From Morinoia aosen (lineage: Eukaryota; Arthropoda; Malacostraca; Amphipoda; Talitridae): DNA of 64,000 bases. Below are positions 51,201 to 61,675 of this stretch, piece by piece. A model generated the notes under the pieces. It had not been told where the DNA came from. It did not search any database and saw only the letters and a program-made list of their open reading frames with translations. Location: positions 41,880,189-41,944,188 of the forward strand of contig CM059572.1 of NCBI GenBank assembly GCA_030386875.1, written 5' to 3'. The position numbers and the translations under genes are program-made. Position 1 is the first letter of the stretch. Every line of letters begins with the position of its first letter.

Positions 51201-54200
51201 TAATTCCCATATAAATTAGTTCTATTAGAGTGAAGAAATGAGCTGAAAATACAATTGTCCTCACTTCATTTTTTTGAAAGAAATCACCTAAAATCATGAA
51301 TTTGTACATATTTTGGAACAAATTTCAAGGAAACACTCCAGTTCAGACACACTTGACATGTTTCTACTTCTATTTTATTTGTTCTATTCATCCATTTCTA
51401 ATCTAATTAGGGTCTAGAATATCTTTGAAAAACATAATGCTCTAGTTTGACTAGGCAGTATTAGGTAAGTTAATTAAAGCCTCTTCAAATGCATTTTCTA
51501 ATGCAGAATCTATGCACAAGATGCATAATAACAATAAAATGAAAAAGAAGTACTGTAAATGAAACACACGATGATAGCATGTTTCTATACTATACTTTCC
51601 AATGATAAAACATGCTTTTCAATTTTTTTTTAAATGTTTTACAACCATTTTTGCCCTCCTATTGTGATATATTCCTAATAAGCAATCTTTCTAGGCAGAA
51701 TGCAGTAAAACCCAGACCCTACAAAGCAGAAAGATTTACTATCAACACTTTAGGTGCAACGTGACCCACTGGTTGTAGCCAAAAGAACTTTTGTAATGCT
51801 GCTGACCGACCAGCAGTGGCCAACTCAATTTTAATAAATGCTTAATGAAAACTAAATGAAAGTACAAGCCTTTGAATGTTTGTTATTTTCAAAATTGATC
51901 TCTAAACTAACTCTAATTTCAGTTGAGCATTGAACTTCAGTTGAACCCACTTAAGGTCTTGATAGATAAGTTTTTTGGAAAAATAATGACAAATATATCA
52001 GTCAGCAACACCATTAAGTTATTTTGGTATATGTGAAGGAAAAGACAATAATCAATTTTGTACTTTTTGGTGCCTAAACGTAGTTAATTAAATCTAAATA
52101 AACAACTTTTTTTCTAAGCACTTCTTTGGGCAAATGAGTATTTAATGAGTTAATGCGGTAAATTACTTACCGCAATTTCAGTTTTTGAAGCATGAAGAAA
52201 TTGTTCAGAGGGAAAGACTACAATGGACTCTCCCTTCCGACGCCTTCAAATGATAGAGCTCATTTTAGCCATCAAAGATGAAAATTATCATACCGCCATA
52301 ACTCATTATTATTGGGTGATAACCTTTATTGTGTTATTAACTAAAAGATTCTAAAAGTGGGTTAAAGCTCTGCAGGGTCAGCTAATAATAAATTACGGTT
52401 AATGTTAAGGAGATGCGACTAATCAATTGTTAAAATTTTGTTGCCTGCATTATGGTAATGATATTGAAATAAGCAACTTTTCTTCTGTGCAGTTTTTGCG
52501 GCAAATGAGTATTTAACATGTTATAGCGGTAGGCTTAAGGAGACCATCCCAGGCCCTTGCCAGATCCTGTCGATGTCATGGTCATTTTGTATGTTTTTGT
52601 TGTAGAAGGACCCTTAGGTGGTAGACTATTCGTTCCTAAAATTTTATGGCGATACGACAATAATTTCCCCCCCTCCCGGGGGGGGGGGGGGGGGGGGGTG
52701 AAGGGACCAAAATATTTCAATTTTCCCGATTTTGACCCCATATAAAAAGAGAACAAATGGGAAATAGAAAAAAGCCGAACAAGCGTTTGTTAGAAATGTT
52801 CCAAGGATTCTAAAACTGCATTTGTTTTTGTTCTAGCATCAAAACTGAAGGAGGAGTCCCATTTTGAAATATCGATATCAATGAAAAGCACCCAAATTTT
52901 TTTAACTTTTCCTGATTTTGACCCCATATATAAAGAGAACAAATAGAAAATGGAAAAAAAGCCAAACGTGAGTGTGTTAGAAATGTTTTAGGGATTCTAA
53001 AACTGCATTTTTTTTTGTTCTAGCATCTAAACTGAAGGAGGAGTCCCATTTTGAAATATCAATATTAGTGAAATATCAATACCTAAAAACCAATATGTCA
53101 AATTTTTGCAAAATCTAAGGCCTGAATCAAAAAAATGAATAGAATCAATTGTGTTTCTTTTCAAAGGTTACATATCATAGTCAAATTTCATAAGAATCAG
53201 ACTGAAAAAAGAAAAAAATTTTTTTTTGGATAAAAGAGTAAAAATTTTTATAATTTTTTTTTTATGAAATCACAATTCACAGTTTGAATATGAAGTTATG
53301 TATGGAAAGTATCGAAATAAAAATTAAAACTGCATTCAATTACATCAATTGTTCATTATATTACACTTCAACACAAAATTTCATTTTTTGCTTATACCCA
53401 ACACTTTGAATTTTCAACATTCATCCTGCGACTAGTTCTCGAGTTTTGATGCTAGAACAAATCCAAAGACAGTTTTAGAATCCTTGAAACATTTCTAAAA
53501 AACGCTTGTTCGGCTTTTTTCAAATTAGAATTCTTTGAAAAAATATATAGCTCTAAACCTAAAAAATTGTTGCTGATTTTTGAAATTTTAAAAATTTTTG
53601 AAAAAATAGAAAAAATTTGAATTTGAAAAAACTGAACGCACGTTTGTTAGAAATGTTCCAAGGGTTCTAAAACTGTCTTTGTTTTTGTTCTAGTATCAAA
53701 ACTGAAGGAGGAGTCCCAATCTGAAATTTCAATAAAAATATACCAAAAACACATTTTTCGCCAAAAAAAAAAAAAATAGGCCTAAATCGAAAAAATGACA
53801 GGAGTAAAAAAGGTTTACTTTTACAAAATACATATACCTACTGGCCAACTTTCAAACGAATCGGACTAAAAAAGTTGAAAAAGTGGGATGGTCTCCTTAA
53901 TTTGGATCCTTTGTAATTTATTATTTGCCAGCCCTGCGGAGCCTGAACCTACTTCTAGGATTTTTTAGTTAATAACACAATAGACAATGAAAATTAACAC
54001 TAAAAAAAAATTAGAGCAGTATGTTCATTATCATCTTAGATGGCAGGAATGCCCGCAACTATTTGGATGTGTCGGAAGGGAGAGTCCATTGCAGTGTTGC
54101 CATACGTTGCGTTTGACAAATTACTTGCCGTTTCAAACACTAGAGTTGCAGTCAGGAATTTATCGCTATAACTCATTACATACTCATTTGCCCCAAAATG

Positions 54201-54823
54201 TGCAGAGATGAAAAGTTGTTTATTTCAATGTAATTAGAAAGATAAAGGCAATAAAATTTTGAAAATCAACTAGTTGCATTTCCTTAACATTAACCTAAAT
54301 TACAAAGTACCCAAACGTACTCCAACAGCTGAAGCGCGCAGCAATATTTGATGTTTGATTGACTGGAACTGCTGTGGAACACAAAACTAAATCTACCCCT
54401 ATAACTCGTTAAATACTCATTTCCCTAAAAAAATGCACAGAAGATAAGTTGTTTATTTAGATCTAATTAATTATGTGTAAGCAGCAAAAATTGGAAAATC
54501 GATTATTGTCCTCTCCTTCACAAATACTGTTATTTCTTGTTACTGTTCAATACTGTTACTTGAGGCCCAGATTGAAAAAAAAATTCAACTAAGCCTACAA
54601 AGAATCGTCCAGCAACGTGACAAGTAAATAATTTTCAACACACTTCATCTAATTTTAAAATATGAGTAGCAAAAATAAGCTCACCCGATAAAGCTGTTGA
54701 TGCGACGTACAAAAAATCATCAAGTTGCTTCAACAAGGGATTAGGCTCATTTTCAGTTTCAACTTTCCTCATTCCTTCACGATTTACGTCGTAGTTCCTA
54801 GAACTATATTCACCCGCAACCAT
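39720..54823 (-). CDS. INTS5: Integrator complex subunit 5
   Basis: INTS5 is a helical-repeat subunit of the Integrator complex, which cleaves snRNA and paused Pol II transcripts in the nucleus. Exons on the - strand are 54823-54685, 46594-46464 and 42275-39720; phases agree (1, then 0) and give 941 aa, compared with about 1019 in human. Diagnostic stretches are ALQLLQTLPAARPAVLSYL (human LLLLRSLPPARAAVLDHL), TPVLDWLVAHIGASHP (human FDWVVAHIGSSFP), FHAGTI, PALCYCSVLVRAL (human PALCYCSVLLRGL) and LAPHEVVAVLQDVW near the end. The ATG at 54823-54821 is the first in the open frame and follows the usual short N-terminus. Introns are 8.1 kb and 4.2 kb, filled with repeats. Confidence 0.92.
44036..44210 (+). 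repeat. 75-85 bp tandem repeat (about two units)
   Basis: Units beginning CGAGCAGGT start at 44036, 44121 and 44196 (the last partial). They share GCTTCGACGATACGCCCGCA and TCCGTAGAGATTATCAG. Confidence 0.85.
44678..44701 (+). repeat. (TG)n microsatellite
   Basis: About twelve TG units follow the GC-richer island. Confidence 0.9.
46085..46290. repeat. Interspersed repeat, first copy (second at about 51735-51940)
   Basis: GCTGCTGACCGACCAG followed by TTAATTTTCATAAATAC and CTAAATGAA recurs at 51797-51860 in the same order and orientation, with similar flanks (AACACTTTGA / AACACTTTAG). This is probably an old non-coding DNA element. Its borders are uncertain. Confidence 0.6.
46464..46594 (-). 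CDS. INTS5: INTS5 exon 2
   Basis: Acceptor TTCCCAG before 46594. The codons encode GANPSPNLTPEELSTAL and on to SYLGYLLGKQ, then donor GTATTG. An alternative donor (G\|GTACCT, 46483) would leave phase 2 and does not fit exon 3. The TPEELSTAL…LPAAR part aligns with the vertebrate LSAREHARC…LPPAR. Confidence 0.85.
47766..49304. mobile_element. TTAA-flanked inverted-repeat element 1
   Basis: The perfect 16-bp terminal inverted repeat GGACACCGTCTAGGTA is flanked by TTAA on both sides (47762-47765 and 49305-49308). TTAA targets occur in piggyBac and Kolobok elements; the GG-type ends suit Kolobok better. No ORF is recognised. The right portion is a tandem duplication of about 359 bp (48601-48959 and 48960-49304). 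The first copy ends in AAGACGGTCTCCT, a decayed terminus. Confidence 0.8.
49311..50330 (+). pseudogene. Penelope-like retroelement relic (RT end, GIY-YIG nuclease, 3' region)
   Basis: From 49381 the + strand reads YRKPTNTGRYLDYFS, then HPLSQRRSVAKSLYQRAVN and ICSEQNLKQEL. This is the conserved stretch after the RT core in Penelope-like elements. At 49829-49876 it reads CKNCEACYIGETGRNL, then a TAA stop and DEHAKNV: the Cys-rich start and YIGETGR core of their GIY-YIG endonuclease. Stops and frameshifts are frequent, so it is dead. A hammerhead-like motif follows at 50224. The catalytic RT motifs are missing; the 5' side ends at TTAA element 1. Confidence 0.85.
50224..50263 (+). ncRNA. Hammerhead-ribozyme-like motif in the Penelope-like relic
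   Basis: CTGATGA (50224-50230), then a stem GGCTAG/CTAGCC (50232-50237 with 50245-50250) closing a 7-base loop, then GAAA (50251-50254) and GGGTC. This is the order of the hammerhead core, and such motifs are known in the terminal parts of Penelope-like elements. Stem III pairs poorly and an extra C precedes stem II, so activity is doubtful. Confidence 0.6.
50331..51734. other. AT-rich part of INTS5 intron 1, nothing recognised
   Basis: I see no coding or element signature here. The open frames near 50881-51321 are AT-rich shadows. Confidence 0.55.
51735..51940. repeat. Interspersed repeat, second copy (first at about 46085-46290)
   Basis: It shares GCTGCTGACCGACCAG, TTAATAAATGCTTAATGAA and AATTTCAGTT with the first copy, in the same orientation, with many substitutions. 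Confidence 0.6.
52539..53896. mobile_element. TTAA-flanked inverted-repeat element 2
   Basis: The ends are GGAGACCATCCCA (52539) and TGGGATGGTCTCC (53896), flanked by TTAA at 52535-52538 and 53897-53900. Inside, a module with GTTCTAGCATCAAAACTGAA and GGAGGAGTCCCA occurs three times (near 52833, 53019 and 53690) and once inverted (near 53440-53460). No ORF. The same family recurs at 61676. Confidence 0.8.
52678..52698 (+). repeat. 21-base G tract after a C-rich run
   Basis: CCCCCCCTCCC runs straight into 21 G. It could fold as a hairpin or G-quadruplex, and is also a place where base calling and assembly often fail. Confidence 0.8.
54685..54823 (-). CDS. INTS5: INTS5 exon 1 (start codon)
   Basis: 46 codons plus one base, from MVAGEYSSRN to FLYVASTALS, with donor G\|GTGAGC. 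The helix LLKQLDDFL is at the position of the first conserved helix in vertebrate INTS5 (SQEIKAFL). Phase 1 fits the acceptor at 46594. Confidence 0.85.
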
Positions 54824-55504
54824 TACACCACTTAAAATTGTAGTTGAAGGTTATGTAAAGAAGCGTAATGTACTAGGTAGGTACTTGCTGCGATAACAGA
54901 TTAAACCGTCAATAAAACTCTAAACACTTGAACTTGAACTTGAACTTGAGGGCCGACAGTGTCGGGGCCTTTGTAACGGCCTACAATTCCCTCCACAATT
55001 TTCACACAAAGAGTTCAGCGCCTGGTACCAGACTTGTCCACTAAACTACTCAGGATCTACGATCCTTGTCACAAGCCTCCATTGGAAGGCATCACCGGGA
55101 CAGCCAGTGTGTCAAAACAGTCGGCATTTTTACAGAACAGTGCAGATTTTTTCGACTACCAGTTTGAAAGGTCGCAGCCTCTTAAACAGCGGAATACAAA
55201 GATGCGGGAAGAATACAATCTTAGAAAGATAGCACCATGTAAATAAAAAATTCGACTTTCAAGATCCTCCTGGATCCCTCCCGAAGAAGAAGAAGAAGTA
55301 AATCACTAAGATCGGCGGGTTGTCAATAATTTCAACTTGTCATCCTGTGCTTGAAAGACGCAAGATTTCTCTGGAAAAGGTAACAAACGATTTTGGTGTG
55401 ACTGTGAGAACGTACGTTTGCGGAGCTTTCGGAGGGCTCACGAGTAACACAATCTATTTTGCGAAAGTCGTGAGTAACTTGGTCTTTTTTTTTTTGTTTC
55501 TGTT
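54824..55504. other. INTS5 upstream region; unrecognised open frame
   Basis: This lies upstream of the INTS5 ATG (54823) and before the second retrotransposon. It has a CTTGAA repeat (54927-54949) and a + strand frame open from 54977 to 55246 (…RLVPDLSTKLLRIYDP…) without an early ATG. The frame has a protein-like composition but I do not recognise it; it may be a divergent gene's exon, a 5' part of the retroelement, or chance. A GAA run lies near 55283-55298. Confidence 0.4.
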
Positions 55505-55519
55505 TTGTTTCCTCCCATC

Positions 55520-57627
55520 ATGGGTAGCCCCAAGAGGGGTAAACACAAAGCAAAGGGAGGGGCTTCTGCCGCCCCGTATCACAAACCCCCTCCCAAAGCT
55601 CATCGCTCAGCCATTGAATTTCAGAAACAGTCTCCTATCTCATCAGCCTCAAATGAACAACCTGAAATTACTTTTGCATCTCCTGACCATGTTGATGGTG
55701 TTCCAAGTGAAAGCAATTCAAAAAATTCTGAACAACCTCTATTTCAACTGAATTCATCCAACCAAAATTCACCCAAACCTGAAGTGGAACCTGCTTGGCT
55801 TCCCAAGCGTCCTAGAAACCTGTCTCAGTCCCCTGCAGTATCTAACTCATCACTTAATTCTGACCCAAATTTTGCGGGCTTTCAAACCTGCCAGTTGGAG
55901 GAAAACATGGTCAATATTGAGTTTAGGTGATGTGGGGAAACTAAGCATTCCGTTTCTAACAATCACTTAAGAAGCCCATTTAAAAACATTTTACATGAAT
56001 GACACTTTTTCCGCTGATGCTTAGTTTTTGAGTTAGAGCGGTAATTTAGCGCGCCAAAAGAAGCGGGCGCACCGAGCAGAATTTAATTAATAATGGAAGC
56101 TAACCTCCTATTACAAACGTAAAGAGGTTGGGTCATGAGGGGGAGGCACAGTTTTTTTAGTGAAAATTATAAATAAAGCTTCTAACCGACTCATTAGGGT
56201 GACCACTGCAATCTTGTTTACATTGGCCCGCTCCAAGATGGCGGCGCCCATGGGCACGGAAAAAATGTCATTCTTTTAAAACGTTCTTAAATGGGCTTCT
56301 TAGGTGATTATGTGAAACGGAATGCTTAATTTCCCCACATCACCTAAACTCAATATTGACCGAAAACATTCCTGCAGTAGCCTCTAACATTAAAAACTCT
56401 TTTGAGAGCTTGCCTTCATATCAGCCACCACAACCAACCCATAGTCCATCCAGCAGTACTGCCCAATCAGTTATTCTAGTAGAACCAACCAATGAAAACA
56501 GTAATGCTAGTAAATTATTATCCAACAAATTTCAACTCTCTAAACTTCTCACTTTCTCTCCTTTTGCTAATGCAGGAATTTCATCAATTCACAAGAACTT
56601 CAAACGCAATATCCTAGTTCTTTCCCTGACAAACTCGGCAATCTCTAAAGTAGCTTCTTTACTAAAAATAACTCATCTGGGCCCCTGGCAGATTCACTGT
56701 TGTCAGCCTGCCAATCAGACCCAAACAATTGGAGTTATAGGTCTATTTGGAACAGAAACTTCTGACTCAGAAATAGAAGACGCTCTTGAAGAGGCAGGAT
56801 ACACAAATCTAAAAGTATCTTGAATTCTAAAACCAAAAAATCAAGGCCCAAAAACAATGATCAAAGTAACTTTTCAAACTAATTCCCTCCTTGAGTACAT
56901 CTACCTTAACTATCTGAGATTTAAAGTTAACCCATATATAGGAAGACAATGGCAGTGCTTTCAGTGCCAGAGATTTGGGCACAATGCCCAACAGTGCAGA
57001 AACTCCCCTCGGTGTGTAGCATGTTCAAGATCCCATCTGGTGAAAGACTGCACTAGAAATACTGTTCCAAAGGGCACAAACTGTAATGGTTTTCATACAG
57101 GAAACTACGGAGGATGCCCCTTTGTAAAACAAGCAAAATCAGCAGAAAAGGTCAGAGTTGAGTACTAACTTTCATACCAAGATGCCTTGGCAAAAGTGAA
57201 AAAAAATTCATCACATTTAGAAACTGGTAACTCTCAGCCCACCCAATCCACAAACTCAATGGTAACAATCCCAAATTATTTGCCAAACATGACTCATCAA
57301 GCCCACAAGCAAATACATTCCACAGTGTACGCTCAAGCTGACAATGATGCTCTATCTTCCAATGACTTGCAGACGACCTTAACTCAGCTAGTTTCACTTT
57401 TATCCAAAGTTTTCCTTCTCTGTCAACCACAGGAACCAACCTCTAATTCACAACAACTGAATTATATTTCAAATGCAGTCATCAATACAGTCACTCCTCA
57501 TCTCCCAAAAAATGTGAACAAAGAACCCTCCACTAGCTCTGAGGCAAACCACCTGACAGAACATATTTCATACTCAAATATCTCAACTCAACAAGCAGCA
57601 AATGAAAAGCTGGAACCCCTATTTTGA
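55520..57627 (+). pseudogene. ORF1 (gag-like) relic of element G
   Basis: It starts at ATGGGTAGCCCC (55520). The frame is lost at a 453-bp MITE (55909-56361). Leaving the insert and one target copy out, GAG GAA AAC ATT CCT GCA stays in frame. Two more in-frame stops follow, at 56821-56823 (TGA) and 57166-57168 (TAA). The knuckles are CFQCQRFGHNAQQC and CVACSRSHLVKDC, with a degenerate third (GTNCNGFHTGNYGGCP). This is the standard ORF1 knuckle array of jockey/I-type elements. Confidence 0.85.
55909..56361. mobile_element. 453-bp MITE with 8-bp target duplication
   Basis: Terminal inverted repeats of over 40 bp begin GGTCAATATTGAGTTTAGG and continue GTGATGTGGGGAAA with few mismatches at each end. 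The flank GAAAACAT is duplicated exactly (55901-55908 and 56362-56369). An 8-bp duplication suggests hAT or P-type mobilisation. No coding capacity. Confidence 0.92.
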
Positions 57628-57793
57628 CTCCTGAAGAACAAATGTCTCCATCACCAGTGATTGGTGGCAAGTTCTTAACTAACAAACTGGCCAAAGACAT
57701 CCCCATTGATCCATCTCCAGTATTAGGCTGAAAACCAGATCCTGTAAAAACATCTCTGAAACAGCATTCCCACTATCCAACCAAAAACATAAC

Positions 57794-60700
57794 ATGCCCT
57801 CTCAAAAAAAACTAAAAATTATGCAATGGAATTGCCATAGCTTGTGTAACAAGCTTTCTCTTGTAAAGCTACATCTGTACTCCACTCATCCCCATGTTGT
57901 GGGCCTCTGGGAAACATGGCTGTCTGCTGGATTTGAGCCCTCATTCATAAACTACACAGCAATATATTGTCACCATCAAAATTGATACCAAGGGGGAGGT
58001 CTGGCAATACTAGTCCGTAATGATATCCCTCACCTGCCACTGAACATTACTCGTTATCCTAATGGTCAATTAGAAGTTCAAGCCTCATCAATATCAATCA
58101 ACCATTCAAGATCACTAGCCATCCTCAATGTCTACAATCAAAATCAAGCAGTCAGTCTTCCAGAAATGAATCACTACTTTACCTCTCTAAAAAAACCCCT
58201 TTCTAATTGTTCGTGACTTTAATGTACATGGTACTCTGTGGGAGCCCAGCAATACTTGTACTCCAAACACCACTGGAAGAAACATAGAAATTTCTCTGCT
58301 TCAACATCCTAATATTGCTCTATTTACTCCTCCCTCCCTTCCCACATACTTCAACACCTATCATATGTCACTCCACACTGGGTCTCTCTTTCTTGTCCAT
58401 AAACCTTCTCAAACCTGACCTATCCAGTGACCACTATACAGTAACAACAACCCTCACATTATCCACCCAAGTGGTCAGGTGTCAGACCCTGCAACGCTGG
58501 AAATTTGACCAGGGTTTGTGGGATGCATGGGTAACATCTCTTCCAAATAAAGATGAGTTTTGAGATGAGGATGTTATCACAAGCTCGTCCAATTTTACCA
58601 ACTGCATCTTAACAGCCTCCACTCCAACCTTCCTCCAAACAAAAAAAAAACGGTCAACCCTCGTTTCAGCAAACCTTGGTGGAATCGATCCTGTAAGGCT
58701 GCCCTTGATGACAGAAACCTTGCGAAGAAAAAGTTTATGAGGCAACCCTCTCAAACAAACCTCATAGTCTTCAAATGTGCCAAAGCTCTCCTAAGGAGGG
58801 AAATAAAGCTGGCAAAGCACTCATCTTGGATAAAATTTTGTAACTCAATCAACTCAGAGACCCCTCCTTCAATACTTTGGAAAAAAATTTGCAATCTAAA
58901 GCCCTCTCACCGGCAAATGCAACCTTTTGTCACGGCAACCTCAATAGTCTCCGAGCCAACGGAAAAAGTTAATTTCCTGGCGTCTTACTTTGAAAGAAAC
59001 TTTTTGCCAACAGTTCCTCACCCTTACCCTACCTTTATATTGTTGCCTTTGTCCACAGCCTTTGCTTAATGACAACCCAGTGTGGTACAACTCTGCTCTA
59101 ACAATGCTAGAACTAAATAAAGCATTCTCTCCACTAAGCAATACCTCCCCTGGTTTGGACCAAATCAGTTATGAGCATTTCAGGCATCTTCTTCCACCAT
59201 ACAAAGAATGGCTACTTGAAATCTATAACCAAAGTTTCAATACTGGAATAGTTCAAAAAACATGGAAAAAAGACCTGCTCAAACTCAATAAACCTGCCCC
59301 ATACAAAAGCCTTCTAACCTGCCTCAAGTGTCTCATCTTTTTGGTCCATCTCGCTGTTGTCCTGTACTGGTACAATAATAGAAGCATTAATTAATGGTAG
59401 ATTGAACTACTTTCTAGAGGAAAGTCATGCACTGAGGGGAGAACAGGGAGGATTCTGGCACAGGCCGTCGGCGATAGATCAAGTGGCAAGGCTCGAGTCT
59501 GCTATTCGAATGACACAACAGAAGAAATACTTCCTAGTAGTGGCCTTCTGTGATCTTACTCATGCCTTTGATTGTGTTTGGCACACAGGCCTCTTGTACA
59601 AACTTTCAAAAATGGGAATACACGGTAAACTTCTACGTTGGATTCAAAGATATCTATCAAAACGCACTTTTCAGGTCTTCTTTGAAGGCGCTCCAGGGAC
59701 ATGAGAATGAAGTCTGGTGTTCCCCAAGGAGCTGTACTCTCCCCACTATTATTCAATGTAATGTTGAGTGATCTGCCTTCATTCCCAAATGTACACAGTG
59801 CAGAATATGCTGACGATATCACATTCTTCTCTTCTCACAAAATTCTAGCAAATGCCGTTCAATCAATACAAACTGCATTGACCTCATTTCACGAATGGAC
59901 CTCGAGGTGGGGGCTCTCAGGGAATTTAGAAAAAACAAAATGTATGCTCTTTACTCATTCTCAAACCATTCCTACAATAACTGTCGCAGGAACAACTCTG
60001 ACTTTTGCAAGCAAACACCAGTATCTGGGAGTCACTCTAGATGCTAAATTAAATTGGTCCTCCCATATTTCCTCTCTTAAACTAAGCTGCATTCCCCTAA
60101 CTAACTTGTTAAAATCAATCTCTCACTATCAGTGGGGTGCAGACCGCTCTCTCCTCCTAAAATTATACCGTATGCTTATCAAAAGTTTATTAGATTATGT
60201 AGCTCCCCTATACAGCACTACCCCAAAGCAATTACTACAGCAACTAAATATTATTCAGAACAATTCACTACGAATTGCCCTAGGTTGCCTCAAAACATCT
60301 CCAATAAATTCTCTGAAAATAGAAGCAAACATCCCTCCCATTGTCCTTGCACAGAACTCTCCTCCTACTAGATTATGTTCAGAAAGTCTCATCTCTCAGA
60401 AATTCTACAACTACCTTTCATTCCTCAAATCAAGCTCATGAGCAAAACCTCCTCGTTTTTGGCACTTGCAATGAGAACCTTTGAAAGACTTCAACAGCCT
60501 TTTTCACGTCCAGCAATAACCTCTCTCCATTTGCCTTCCATCCCCTTCTTTATTAGTGCCAAATTTTGCCTCTGAGTCATCTGCTAATCTTTCATCCGAA
60601 ACTAATAAACAGCTTTTTCAATGAACTTGTTCATGATCAGTATAGCTATTTTTTGCATGCTTTTACTGATGATTCCCACACAGAAAGCCCCTTGACCTCT

Positions 60701-61539
60701 ACTACAGCAGCTCTGGTGATTCCAGCAAGAAATGTTTCCCTTGATTGGAAGCTCTTACCATTTATCTCCTCATTTGGTGCAGAGCTATATGCAATCTATG
60801 AGGCCTTGAACTGGGTCCAAAACAATCTTATGACTTGAGAGTCCTATGTGATCTTTTCAGACTCCTTGTCCTCAATTCTTCTTCTGCAATCATCTAAACC
60901 AAAAAATATACTACATTAATATACAATATTCAACAAACCTTGTCAGTTTTGAATGAAGAATATACAGTCAAAACCCAGTTTATCCCAGCTCATCAAGGAA
61001 TTGCAGAAAATGAAGCTGCAGATGCAGCAGCAAAAGCTGCACACAACCTCAAATTTTGCACATTATTTCCGTTATTCACAGAGGACACCCATAAAAATTT
61101 ACTTGAGCTCTTGAAGACAGAGTGGGGGAGAACATGGCATGAATCAATCCGAATTGGCAAAGGTATATTCCTGGCCTCAATTAAGGACTCAATAAAAGAA
61201 TGGCCTTGGGAATCCCACCCAAATCGAGCTATTGAAACTGCCATAACCAGGCTCAGAATTGGACATGTGCAACTCGCAGCTCATTTGCATAGATTTAGAT
61301 TGCTTGATCACCCAGACTGCGAATGTGGCAGTGTAAAAACAGTTCAGCACTTTCTCCTACAATGCCCAAAACATAACAATGCTTGCCACCATCTGACCTC
61401 TTTCCTCAACTCTGTATGTGTGCCCCTAACACTGAAGAATGTACTAGGTAAAGGTCCCTTTCCTGACTCTGTGCAGTACCAAATACTGCAAGCTCTTGCT
61501 GGTTTCTTGAAAGCTACAAACAAAGTATCACTACTGTAA
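57794..61539 (+). pseudogene. ORF2 relic of element G (endonuclease, RT, RNase H)
   Basis: Order along the + strand: MQWNCHSL and LWETWL (endonuclease, about 57822-57924), a broken middle with SDHYT (about 58424), GLDQISYEHF (59155), FCDLTHAFDCVW (59548), GVPQGAVLSPLLFNV (59715), YADD (59806), GAELYAIYEAL (60776), SDSLSS (60858), PAHQGIAENEAAD (60981) and the knuckle CECGSVKTVQHFLLQC. The RNase H first block reads FTDDSH where TDGS is usual. At least six frame breaks or stops separate these. The last open part ends at 61539. Confidence 0.88.
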
Positions 61540-61675
61540 ACAAGTAGAATCATATTTCCTTAGTTTTGTATGTGTGTGTTGTGCCAGTATCTGTGAGTGA
61601 CCATATTTGCTAGCTAAAAGTATCAAGTTTTATAGGTGACCTCTTTCCTCACTTTCTCAATGTATATCCAGTTAA

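Larger units (their letters stand above)
52000..54530. mobile_element. Long inverted-repeat (foldback-like) element with element 2 at its centre
   Basis: The left arm (about 52000-52534) and right arm (about 53901-54530) are inverted copies. For example, GGACTCTCCCTTCCGACGCC (left) faces GTGTCGGAAGGGAGAGTCC (right), and CTCTGCAGGGTCAGC faces GCCAGCCCTGCGGAG. The word AAATACTCATTTGCC also recurs within arms. Similarity is perhaps 75-80%, so it is old. TTAA element 2 sits where the arms meet. Outer borders are approximate. Confidence 0.75.
55505..61673 (+). mobile_element. Decayed non-LTR retrotransposon G (I/jockey-like)
   Basis: A zinc-knuckle ORF1 relic (55520-57627) is followed by an ORF2 relic (57794-61539) with endonuclease, reverse transcriptase, RNase H and a C-terminal knuckle, then a short 3' UTR. 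Order and motifs match element C, but sequence similarity is low, so it is another family. Several stops and frameshifts plus a MITE show it is dead. Its 5' limit is uncertain; the 3' side is cut by TTAA element 3 at 61672. Confidence 0.85.
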
